Assembly (NCBI GenBank): GCA_019454045.1
Contig: SKCR01033448.1
Span: 310,001-374,000, forward strand
DNA from: Zanthoxylum bungeanum
Lineage: Eukaryota; Streptophyta; Magnoliopsida; Sapindales; Rutaceae
Direction: 5' to 3'
DNA length: 64,000 nt
This document shows, piece after piece, positions 9,159 to 18,322 of the stretch. How positions within the stretch are numbered: position 1 is the stretch's first letter; the number at the start of each line of letters is the position of its first letter. The notes beneath the pieces were generated by a model. That model ran no database searches, was not told the DNA's origin, and worked only from the letters and a program-made list of their open reading frames with translations. The position numbers were made by a program, and so were the translations under genes.

Positions 9159-10835
9159 ATGACCAACAACAATTCTTTGTGGCCAACAGAAATGAGCATG
9201 ATCCAAATAATTACAGGAATTTATGAAAGTGGAGCCAAGACAGCAGTCAACGCCAAGCTGGATCAGATATGTAAATTTATGGAGACTCTTACCACTGGAT
9301 CCACAAGTTCACCATATGGAGGAGCACCAGAGTCGAACCAACTTGAAGAAACGGTAAATTTTGTCAACAATTTCAACAGACAAGGGAACAATCCATATTC
9401 CAACACCTACAACCCAGGGTGGAGGAATCATCCCAATTTTTCATGGAGTAACAATTCAGGCCAACAGCAGAACTATCCACCACCTGAATTCCAGCAACAT
9501 AACAAAAGCCAGGAGCAGGCAAATGAACCAGGAATAACAGAAGTGTTGACCTATTTGAAAAATATAGAAGCAAAACACGACTCTCAAGCAGCAAGATATG
9601 ATGCTATGTTTCAATCCCAAGCAGCATTAATTCAAAGTCAATCTGCTTCTATTAAAGCACTGGAGAATCAAATGGGACAACTGGCAAATGCTCAGAGTTA
9701 CAGACCGCCAGGTACCATTCCTAGCAACACAGAGCCAAATCCATGGAACATGGGGAAGGAGCAATGTCATGCCATCATGTTAAAAAGTGGTACTGAAATC
9801 AAAAAAGATGTTGGAGCCAAAACAACTGCTGAGGAAGTTCCAAAAGAAACAAAGCAACAGATGGAGGAAAAAGAAGCAAAGGAAAAAGAACAGATCATTC
9901 CACCTCCACCTTTTCCTCAACGTCTTCAGAAGAACAAATTGGACAAAAAGTTTTCTCGGTTCCTGGAGATCTTCAAAAAGCTGCATATCAACATTCCATT
10001 TGCAGAAGCGTTGGAACAAATGCCCACCTATGCCAAATTCATGAAAGATATTCTTTCACGAAAACAGAGATTGGGAGATTACGAGACAGTAGCATTAACA
10101 GAAGAATGTAGTGCCATCATTCAGAGGAAACTTCCCCCGAAATTGAAAGATCCTGGCAGTTTCAATGTTTCTTGCGTCATAGGAGAACATAACTTTGGTA
10201 AGGCTTTGTGTGATTTAGGTGCGAGTGTTAACTTTATGCCTTTTTCTATTTTCAGGAAATTACAGATTGGAGAAACAATGCCAACTTCAGTCTCACTGCA
10301 ACTTGCTGATAGAACGCTGGTATTTCCAAGAGGCGTAGTTGAGGATGTGCTGGTCAAGGTTGACAAATTCATTTTCCCAGCAGATTTTATTGTCCTTGAT
10401 ATGGAGGAAGACGCAGACGTGCCAATCATCATCAGGAGACCATTCTTGGCTACAGGTCGAACCATTATTGATGTACAAAAAGGAGAATTAACCATGAGGG
10501 TACATGACCAAAAAGTAACATTCAATGTTTTCAAGGCCAGGAATTTCCCAGATGATGAAAAGAATGAGGAATGTTTCAAACTCGATGTGATACACAGTAC
10601 CATTCAGAACTCTGATGAAAGACAAAGTTCTACTGACAAACTTAAAACATGTCAATTGCCTGTAAGCCTAAAGATAAAGCGTTCTTTTGTACTGAAAGAG
10701 CCAATTCTTGCACTACAAGAACAGAAGAGAAAAAGTTCCACCAGCTCAACGAATTGGAGGAATTTCACAATCAGTCTTTTGATGATGCCAAATTGTACAA
10801 AGAAAATGGCAAGAAAAGACATGATGAGAAGTTAG
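9159..10835 (+). CDS. Athila-like Gag-protease polyprotein (558 codons open)
   Basis: Retrotransposon structural polyprotein. The first ~150 residues are the end of the Gag capsid region and a Gln/Asn-rich linker. Residues ~165-185 (QSQAALIQSQSASIKALENQ) look like a short coiled coil. Residues ~205-255 are Lys/Glu-rich, followed by a Pro-rich PPPPFPQRL. Residues ~270-310 (KFLEIFKKLHINIPFAEALEQM type) are the conserved Athila segment before protease. The aspartic protease active site is D352-L-G-A-S-V-N, the DLG variant usual in Athila, followed by VLDMEEDADVPIIIRRPFLATG. The usual G in the I-I-G-R-P-F motif is R here. The ATG follows a premature TAA at 9126, so the true Gag start is upstream and lost. 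The final ~40 residues run out of frame into the integrase tail. Confidence 0.85.
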   Translation: MTNNNSLWPTEMSMIQIITGIYESGAKTAVNAKLDQICKFMETLTTGSTSSPYGGAPESNQLEETVNFVNNFNRQGNNPYSNTYNPGWRNHPNFSWSNNSGQQQNYPPPEFQQHNKSQEQANEPGITEVLTYLKNIEAKHDSQAARYDAMFQSQAALIQSQSASIKALENQMGQLANAQSYRPPGTIPSNTEPNPWNMGKEQCHAIMLKSGTEIKKDVGAKTTAEEVPKETKQQMEEKEAKEKEQIIPPPPFPQRLQKNKLDKKFSRFLEIFKKLHINIPFAEALEQMPTYAKFMKDILSRKQRLGDYETVALTEECSAIIQRKLPPKLKDPGSFNVSCVIGEHNFGKALCDLGASVNFMPFSIFRKLQIGETMPTSVSLQLADRTLVFPRGVVEDVLVKVDKFIFPADFIVLDMEEDADVPIIIRRPFLATGRTIIDVQKGELTMRVHDQKVTFNVFKARNFPDDEKNEECFKLDVIHSTIQNSDERQSSTDKLKTCQLPVSLKIKRSFVLKEPILALQEQKRKSSTSSTNWRNFTISLLMMPNCTKKMARKDMMRS

Positions 10836-10936
10836 TGCGCATACAACTGGAACCAGGGCAGAAGGTACTGTTAAATAAATCAAGGGGAAATTCTTCCCAT
10901 GGAAGCCAAAATCACGGTGGTCAGGTCCATTTGTGA
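10730..10936 (+). pseudogene. Integrase C-terminal tail fused behind protease
   Basis: In the +2 frame relative to gag-protease the sequence encodes KFHQLNELEEFHNQSFDDAK...EPGQKVLL. This is the stretch that ends Athila integrases (QLNELEEFR...A...YK...HD...PGQ.VLL). After one more frameshift it continues as SRWSGPFVITKVLPNRVVEI. No RT, RNase H or catalytic integrase core lies between this and the protease, so a deletion of roughly 3 kb relative to a full Athila pol has joined the two ends. It cannot act as an integrase. Confidence 0.85.
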
Positions 10937-11110
10937 TCACCAAAGTTTTACCAAATAGAGTCGTTGAGATAATGATCCTGACGCTAACAAAACTTTCAAG
11001 GTTAAAAATAAGCGTGTGAAGCACTACTGGGGAGAATCATTTGAGCGACAAAAAGAAAGTGTTACACTTTCAGATCCAGCTTAACGTTCGAGAAGTCAAG
11101 TCTGGGTGAC

Positions 11111-11144
11111 GACTTTAAACTTAGCGCTAGCAGGGAGGCAACCC
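11111..11144 (+). other. Conserved Athila noncoding motif after pol
   Basis: GACTTTAAACTTAGCGCTAG followed by CAGGGAGGCAACCC. The second Athila family has the equivalent at 39029-39061 (GACATTAAACTTAGTGCTAG...GGAGGCAACCC). Both lie just past the end of pol. Role unknown; conserved across LTR-unrelated families, so probably an RNA element. Confidence 0.75.
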
Positions 11145-11223
11145 ATGCAATTTGTGTATATGGGATTTGATTTGGTGTGTTCTATTTTTGTGTGTTTAAT
11201 TTTTGCAGGTTTAGTCATTTCAA

Positions 11224-11607
11224 GATGGAAGATGCTCTCGCAAATCTTCACAAGCAATTTCCTTCTCTCCCTCAAAAATCTCTGATGAAAGTTTACAAGC
11301 TCGCTTAGAACAGATGAGACTACTGATGATCAAAGGTATTCCTACTGACATTCGTTGGTTAATTGAAGCACGGGTTCGATTGGCAGGTGAGTTTTCTGAC
11401 TCTTTTATTTCACATCTACATGGCTTAGGAAAGAGCACATATGCTAAAAAGAGAAGAGCCAAAAGGATGTGTGTTTGTTATAAATGTGCTCGCATATTTT
11501 GTAATACTCGTTGTCGTTATTTAGGAATGGTGTCCGATAACCGCGAAGATAAGATTAACTTCATTAGGGATGGCTTGAGTAAGGAGTCTTTGGATGACAT
11601 ATTTTAA
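11224..11607 (+). pseudogene. Cys-rich accessory ORF of unknown function
   Basis: An ATG at 11224 opens MEDALANLHKQFPSL. A single-base shift near 11280 leads into a 97-codon open frame (11314-11607) continuing RLEQMRLLMIKGIPTDIRWL, a basic KKRRAKR stretch, and the cysteine cluster C-V-C-Y-K-C-A-x3-C-N-x2-C, then MVSDNREDK. Reading on past 11607 in another frame gives LETHPSGCVYHEI. The whole would be about 150-170 residues, helical and basic with a possible zinc site. I do not recognise the family. It sits between integrase tail and LOG-like gene, where Athila elements may carry an extra ORF. It could be a conserved accessory gene of this subfamily or a second captured host fragment; no membrane segment is seen. 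Confidence 0.5.
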
Positions 11608-12023
11608 AACTCTTGAGACGCATCCCAGTGGATGTGTGTATCATGAAATTCGCATGTTATATGCACAATTCCAAAAGGAAAGACAACTATTAAGTCTCGG
11701 GAATCTGACTCAAAAAGACCAGTTTGCCAGTTTATAAGAAATGGATGGGAAGCTTGTCCCTGACGCATAGACGTCAATCAAGCCGTTACTTTTCTTGTAA
11801 ATATATATCTCTTGTTCTTTCTTAATAATTGTGATTTGTTTTGTTGTTTTCTTTTATTTTCTGCGACAGGATCCAGACCTTTTTGACTATCACGATATTA
11901 ATTCGCTACTAATCGTCCTCTGGAAGATACTGTGCTATTTTTACTCACCCTTTTAGGTACTATAAATTCAGCCCGTCATTGCACTTTTGAAGGCATCCAG
12001 AGTTAAGAAAGAAATACATAAAA

Positions 12024-12626
12024 ATGGAAGTCACTTCAAGAAGACGAGTTGAAAACATCTTGTGTGTTTTGCGGTGTAGTAGTGTTGGAACTAAACCACA
12101 ATACATAGAAGCAGCACAAGAATTGGGTCGAGTCTTAGATGCAAGGAATATGCACTTAGTATATGGCGGAGGAAATCTTGGACTTATGGGAATCGTTTCA
12201 AAGGCTTACAGAATGAGGCAGTCAGTTTTGGGAATCATCCCAAAACCCTTGGCAGAGGCAAATCTTATTGGATCATCAAACGAGAGGAACTGATCGTGCC
12301 AGGTATGTCTGAACGACTGGTAGAAATGATTAATCTGTGCTGATGCTTTTATCGCTTTGCCAGGTGGCATGGGTACATTGGAGGAAATTTTTATAGTACT
12401 ATCTTGGGCGAACCTGAACATACACCAGAAACCACTTGGACTGTTTAACGTTGATGGATTTTATGATTTTCTTTGTGTGTTTCTTGATGATGCTCGGAGA
12501 AATGGGTTCATGTCAAAACATTTGAAAGAACTCCTCTTCACTGCCAGAACTGCTCTGAATCTAGATCAACTCATAGCCTATGAACCACAAGTTGACCCTA
12601 TCATTTCAAAGATAAATTGGTTCTGA
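12024..12626 (+). pseudogene. LOG-like cytokinin riboside 5'-monophosphate phosphoribohydrolase, captured copy
   Basis: Intronless 201-codon span covering a whole LONELY GUY-type protein. LOG enzymes release active cytokinin base from cytokinin nucleotides. Residues 1-89 include CSSVGTKPQYIEAAQELG, LVYGGGNLGLMG and VLGIIPKPL. The middle (GMSERLVEMIN) is read in another frame. The rest has ADAFIALPGGMGTLEEIF with the signature PGGxGTxxE, then SWANLNIHQKPLGLFNVDGF. Two compensating one-base indels, near 12278 and 12335, break this copy; outside them no stop occurs. Plant chromosomal LOG genes have several introns, so their absence suggests capture through an RNA copy. The ATG is in good plant context (AAAAATGGA). 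It lies between the Cys-rich ORF and the 3' polypurine tract, in the same direction as gag. Function in the parent element is inference. Confidence 0.88.
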
Positions 12627-13795
12627 GGACGATCGTGGTAAGAGGCGTAGGATTAATCTGGATCTTAACCTTTAATTTCCTGTAGATTTCAGCTAACCAG
12701 GTACGACCTTCTTAACTCTCTTTTACTGTTTAAGACATTGGGGACAATGTCTCATTTAGGTTTGGGGGAGGAAATTAGTTGATTAGTACCTTGTTTTTAG
12801 TTTGTATGTTGTTTTTATTTTTAGTCCAAAATTTTTCGAAAAATACAAAAAAATTGGAAAATTTTCAAAAATTACAAAAATATTTTGTGTTTTTTGTTTT
12901 GATTAAAAATGTGAAATTGGTAAGAGATAGCTGAGTAAAGAGTTTCCACTCCTGAGACGTATCTCAAGCCTATTTTCGAAATAAGTCAATTTTTGTTTAT
13001 TTCATTTTGAATTATTTAATTTTTGAATTCTCCATAATACTGACTAAAAGGAATCTTCATATGCTCAATTGACAGATATTATCAACATATATAGTAACAT
13101 ACGGACATGAGCTAAAATTGAAAAGTTTGTAATATTCAGTGCTCTAGTTTAATTGGAGGAAACATCTCAAAAAGTAATGGAGTAAAAAAAAAAAAAAAAC
13201 GTCTGAGATCCGAGTTATTAAGTCTGTAAGGGTGTTTTAACACCTAGGCCCTAAAGCCAATGGTTTGGGAGTCACTGGCCCAAAGCTCGTTACATGGATC
13301 GAAGATGTTGCAAAAATATATATATCTGAAGTCTGAGTAATTAAGTTCGTAGGGGTGTCTTAACACCTGGTGCCCTAAAGCCAACTGGTTTGGAGTCACC
13401 GACCCAACATTCGCTACTAGACGGAAGATATTGTATATAAATAAAAAACAGAAAAAAAAATCAAAGAAAAAAATCTGAAAAATCTGAAAAATTATTCCAT
13501 TGCTACAAAAAGGTGTGAAATCTGATAGAACTTTAGGATAAAAATATTACTCTCTTATCACTGCATTATGACTGTTGTGGGCAAAAATGAGTTGATTATA
13601 TTTTGTAAAATATTTGTGGGGGTTCATTGCTGTAAACCCTCACGAGACTACACTCGTCCACTAGGGACACCTAGGGGTTTAAAGGCTTGTTGCATACGCT
13701 AATGCAACCGTGATCCATACGAAAGTGGCTTAGTTAATTTATTTATGTTATTTTATGTTTGCTCGAGGAATAGCAAAATGTTAGGTTTGGGGGTG
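12627..13795 (+). other. Athila-like 3' noncoding region with hairpins and polypurine tract
   Basis: No gene. Contents: a hairpin AGACATTG-GGGA-CAATGTCT (12733-12752), followed by a polypurine-like GGTTTGGGGGAGG (about 12760-12772); a tandemly repeated block of about 110-130 bp (13201-13320, 13331-13438) sharing GGGTGT-TTAACACCT-GCCCTAAAGCCAA; a conserved block 13631-13745 with hairpin TTGCAT-ACGCTA-ATGCAA (13690-13707), also found in the second Athila family; and the terminal polypurine tract GGTTTGGGGGTG (about 13784-13795) abutting the 3' LTR. Confidence 0.75.
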
Positions 13796-15957
13796 TGATG
13801 AGTGGTAAATCTATCAATATTTCCCACTCATTTAACCTAATATTTTGTATAGTTTCTTGAGTTTTGTGAATATTTTGATGTGTTTTGTGTTATTTTGTAG
13901 ATAAATAACGTTTCAGGACATTCTGGAGGTGTTTGGCCAAAACAGTGAAAATTGGACGAAAAGGGCATTTGGTAATTTCCCGCGTCGCGACGTCTAACAT
14001 GCGCCGAAAAGTGCTAACGTTCGCCGGGTCCACAAATCATAATCTGATAAAAGTTTGACTTTGCTAACATGCGCCGTGCAACGTGTCACCATCACATCCG
14101 ATCTGCTAACATGCACCGTGCCACGTGTCAGCATCCTACAGTGCCGACAGTCGCCATCGCCACGTGTGCCACGTGTCACTCCAGGTCATTTCCATGTCAT
14201 CAGCAACGTCAGCAAGTCAATAAGTCAACATTGCCACCTCACCTCCATGTCATCATCAGCCAATCAGGAAGTGCCACGTGTCGCAATCCTACGGTGCCGA
14301 CAGTCTCTTTCCCACGTGTCGCCACGTCAGCATCAATCATTGAGTATCTAATCCTTATCTGAGACGTGGCGGATAAGAATCTCATCGACCAATCAGAAGC
14401 CGCCACGTGTCACAATAATTGAAGTTCAACCACCTCGCCACGTGTCACCTTATCAGCTTATCCAGAATCTTCAAACCGGTGAACCAGAGCGTGCCACGTC
14501 GATAAAAGCTGGCGTAGCGGCGCTGAAGGCCCTGGCGTCGCGACGCTAGAAGCCCACCGAGGCCTATAAATTGAGCTCGAGATTTCAGAATTCATGGCAC
14601 CACTCTCTCTCTTATATTCTATCTAAAGAGAGAGTTCATCTCTTACTTCTTTTAGTTTTTAGTTTTGTAATTAATTTTAATTACGTTTATAATAATAGTA
14701 ATTTAATTTTTACTTTTTACTTTTTACTTTTTTTACTATTTACCATGAGGAGATAACTTCCCAGCTAGGGTGAAAGGTAATTCTTTTACTATTGCTATTT
14801 AGATTAATCTCCCTTAAAAATAATATATTCACTATTTAAAATTGACTTAAAAAGGATACCGCCAGATTGGTCGGTTGGTAATTCATTTTAATCTGGTTTA
14901 AACCTGACTAATAAAGGATACCGCCAGATTGGTCGGTTGGTAATTTATTTTGGTTCCGCCTTTATGGCTGGTTTATGGACAAATACTACCGCCTTAATGG
15001 CTGGTTGGACTTAATTTGACTTAATCAGGATACCGCCTATATGGCTGGTGGTGGAAAAAGAATCACAAGTTTATATATTATTTTATGGGAGATATCTAAT
15101 TAGTAGTAGTAAAAGTAATTCCTTTTACCTTAGCATTTTATTTTATTGTAATTTACTTTTCAGTATTTACTTTACCGCATTTTTACTTTATGTCTTTTAT
15201 TTTCAAGTTTTTATTAGCCCTAGTTATGTGTTGTACTAAATTAGTTATCTGGGGTTGTGATGACTTTTAATATCACCGTTTTATAAGGGGTAGATTATAG
15301 CTTGGGTAATATAAAGGTTTATTTATTGAGTCTAAATCTTAATGCTTTTTCATTAACTGGCCATTAAAAAATTGATCTGGTAAATCTAAAATGAACTACA
15401 CATAGGGATTTTAGGTTTCATCCTTAGACTCAATAGCCCACGATCTTCCTTGAGGATAGATAACCCTTTAATAGATTTCCTTACAGGATAGGAATATACC
15501 TGTCGGGCGGGGGGTAGCCATAATTGGAACTTAAACTTAATGAATCCAGATAATTTGGTTGACATAGACATATGGTTTCAATGGGTTAAACTAGGTATTT
15601 GTGTTGCTGATCATCGACAGAGGCTTACACATAATTTAGTGTTCAGGTTAATAAATCAATATATTACCCAACTTTAAGATAACCACTTCATCTTTAAAAT
15701 GATATTGGAAGAAATCACAACCCTAGATAGTTTTTAATATTGAATTTTCTTAAAACCTATTTTCGACAATTTTATTTACTTGCTTTTAAATTTAGAATCG
15801 TCACTATTTCAAATCAATCAATCAACCTGTTAGATACTAGTAATCATTTGACCTCATAAAATTAATAGATGATATTTAAGTCCTCGTGGGATCGATATTT
15901 TTATACTACTTGAACGATACGTGCGCTTGGGTTATACGTGTGTGTTTACGCCGGTCA
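13796..15957 (+). repeat. 3' LTR of LOG-bearing Athila-like element (2162 bp)
   Basis: TGATGAGTGG...CGCCGGTCA. TATAAA at 14565-14570, the CACGTG cluster at about 14080-14500, and GCGTCGCGACGC palindromes at 13982-13993 (one base variant) and 14535-14546. Contains the ~120-bp CACGTG/GTCAGCA-rich block missing from the 5' LTR. The differences between the two LTRs (indels and scattered substitutions) show the insertion is not recent. Confidence 0.95.
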
Positions 15958-15962
15958 GAGAG

Positions 15963-16268
15963 TTTGGTTGCAGTCACAATTTTTGTCCCCATGTCAGATG
16001 AGTTATCTTCAGTTGGAACCTTCTTAATCTCAATCTTACCACTTGAGATAATTTCACGTACAAAATGATACTTCACATCTACATGCTTGGTTCTCTCATG
16101 ATGTATTAGATTCTTGCTCAGATGTATTGCACTCTGCCTGTCAGAATACACAACTGTTTTACCCTGCAGTTGTAGTATTTCAGTTAAGATACCCTGAAGC
16201 CAAATTGTTTCCTTGAACACATCGGTTATGGCTATATATTCCGCTTCGGTAGTTGAGAGTGTAACCAT
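15963..16268 (-). pseudogene. Copia 1 RNase H, C-terminal part
   Basis: On the minus strand this reads TLSTTEAEYIAITDVFKETIWL, the RNase H motif of Ty1/copia Pol, then YSDRQSAIHLSKN and TKHVDVKYHFVRE. All are typical of the end of copia Pol. The frame is open for 120 codons and runs up to the insertion point of the Athila-like element at 15957. The RNase H upstream part is separated by stops near 16270-16380. Confidence 0.88.
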
Positions 16269-16378
16269 CGGTTGCAGGGTTGACTTCTAGCTGATGCAAT
16301 TTCCACCAAGTGTGAAGTAGTAAGCTGTAGTTGACTTTCTTGAGTCTCTGTCACCTGCAAAATCAGAATCAACATACT

Positions 16379-17146
16379 CTACCAATCTAAAGCGTTAGAT
16401 TTGTTAAAACATAAGACATAATCAATAGTAGTATTCAAGTATCTTAACAACCATTGTAAAGCACTCCAGTGTGCTCCACCTGGATTAGACATAAACCTAC
16501 TTAATAAAGATACAGCATAAGACAAGTCAGGTCTAGTACTAATCATGGCATACATCACAGAACCAATAACATTTGCATAAGGTACATTTTCCATTTTTAT
16601 CATCTCATACCTATTAGTAGGACTTTGTGACTTAGACAAAATAAAGTGACTCGCAAAAGGTTGACTAACCGGCTTACAGCCACTTACACCAAATCTAGAT
16701 GCTATCTTTTGCAAATATGTGGACTGATGTATTTTAAGACACTTCTTACTTCTATCTCTATTCAATGGTCATTACCTAGGATTCTCTTCGCACTTCCTAG
16801 GTCTTTCATGTAAAATTCATTATTAACTGCTTCTTAAGTTTATTAATAGCATTCATTGATTCAGAGATTAGAAGCATGTCATCAACATACAACAACAAAT
16901 ACACAGGACATTTTTCATCAAGCATGAAATAGAAGCAACTGTCATATTTACTCCTTATGAATCCAATACTAAGCACAAATGTATCAAATCTTTTATACCA
17001 TTGCCTAGGTGATTGTTTAAGACCATATAAAGATTTATTAAGCAGACAAACATACTCAGGATGATTTTATCTATAAAACCCGCAGACTGAGACATGTAAA
17101 TTTTCTCTTCTAATTCCCCATGTAGAAAAGCAGTTTTCACATCCAA
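16379..17146 (-). pseudogene. Copia 1 reverse transcriptase relic
   Basis: Minus-strand fragments carry MDVKTAFLHGELEEKIYM (start of the RT core), YVDD (encoded at 16878-16889) within LLLYVDDMLLIS, and SQSTYLQKIASRFGVSGCKP followed by YANVIGSVMYAMISTRPDLSYAVSLLSRFM. Stops and frameshifts separate the blocks, so no active enzyme is encoded. Further degenerate pol sequence, related to the region between integrase and RT, continues to about 17960. Confidence 0.88.
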
Positions 17147-17962
17147 TTGTTCAATTCAAGATTATAATGCACTACTAGAGCTAACATCATTCTAATAGTT
17201 TTAAATTTAACTACATGTGAGAAAATTTCATTATAGTCTATCACTTCCCGTTGAGTAAACCCTTTGCTACAAGTCTGGCCTTAAACCTAACAGGGTCACT
17301 AGGCAATGGTCATTCTTGACTTAAACAACCACTTACACTCACCAACTTCTGATTTTTAGGTTTAGGAACTAAAGTCCAAGTTTGGTTTTTCCTAAGAGAA
17401 GACATCTCCTCTCCATAGCCGCTTCTCATTCAAGTTTATGGGTAGACTTTAATGCCTCTCCTAAGCTAGCAGGTTCAACCCCATTAATTTCATGACTTGA
17501 TATTAATGCACAGAAATACAAATCATTAGTTGAGTAATCATACCTGGTAGGAGGCCTTACCTGCCTCCTACTTCTGTCTCTCGCTAGCTGGTAGTTGGCC
17601 AATGTGTCTTGTGGTGTTTCATCATGCTACTCAGTTTGATCCAGTTGATCTACTGTGTCCTATTCAATTTGTTCTTGTATCTCTGCTACTTCATTTCTGT
17701 TTTCCTCCAGGTTATTCCTCCTGGGCTGGTGTCCTCAGATGTCTCCGTGCCTGACATGTCACCAACTTGATCAGTGGTCATTGATGTCTCTGGCTCCACC
17801 TACATCTGAGTTCCACCTGCAAGATCAAAATCTGCTAGATCCTTTTCTAAGGCATCTGCATTCTTGTTAGTAGATTTACATGGAAAACAAAGTTCATTGA
17901 ATATAACATCCCGACTAACTATGATTTTGACTCCAGGTGACTCCATTTCCCATAACCTATAC

Positions 17963-18322
17963 CCATTGGATACTTATGCAAGTGTAGCAGGAGGTTGTGT
18001 TTCACCGATGGTACGGGAAACAGCTTCGCTCTGGATAGACCCCTCGGAATCCCATTGGTAGTATGACTGTGTGTCTATGGGAGTCCGAAATCAGGGTAGG
18101 TGTATTTGGTCTTAACCTGAGACTTGCACCGCTAATACTTACGACAATCAATATACTTTGGTTGAGGTCGTCCAGGGCTTTAATCGGTTCTGTGTACGCC
18201 AATACTGGGTATATTGAGAATCGTAGAGTATTGGGTGTGATGTCAAGACGGAAGTATCACTCCAGACATAGTGGAGATGATGTCACGTAGGACACGGTAT
18301 TAGTGCTCTTAAGTGCTGCGCT
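17963..18322 (+). mobile_element. Fragment of the copia-2 LTR family inserted in copia 1 pol
   Basis: About 360 bp match, in reverse complement, the LTR interior at 46040-46400 and 57050-57390. Shared phrases include GGATACTTATGCAAGTGT, GGAGGTTGTGTTT and ATCAATATACTTTGGTT. It interrupts copia 1 between the integrase (the frame loses homology at about 18323) and the RT-side region that resumes near 17960. Neither edge has TG/CA ends or an obvious duplication, so it is a partial LTR, perhaps filler DNA from break repair rather than a normal insertion. Confidence 0.75.

Larger units (their letters stand above)
6243..15957 (+). mobile_element. Athila-like Ty3/gypsy element carrying a LOG-like gene (9.7 kb)
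   Basis: Complete LTR-to-LTR insertion with a perfect 5-bp duplication GAGAG (6238-6242, 15958-15962). Order: 5' LTR 6243-8289; tRNA-Asp-type PBS 8295-8312; gag-protease to 10835; a tail of integrase fused directly to it (10730-10936); a conserved Athila noncoding motif (11111-11144); a Cys-rich ORF (11224-11607); a LOG-like gene (12024-12626); polypurine tract; 3' LTR 13796-15957. RT, RNase H and most of IN are absent, so the element is non-autonomous and must have been mobilised by a helper. Gag-protease resembles that of the second Athila family at 34.6-38.7 kb. The internal deletion and the added gene are directly visible. Confidence 0.95.

Noticed and set aside
12024..12626. LOG segment as an ordinary host gene interrupted by the element
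   Set aside because: It is intronless, in the gag direction, and lies strictly between the integrase tail and the polypurine tract, inside one LTR pair with one target duplication; no separate insertion marks were found around it.
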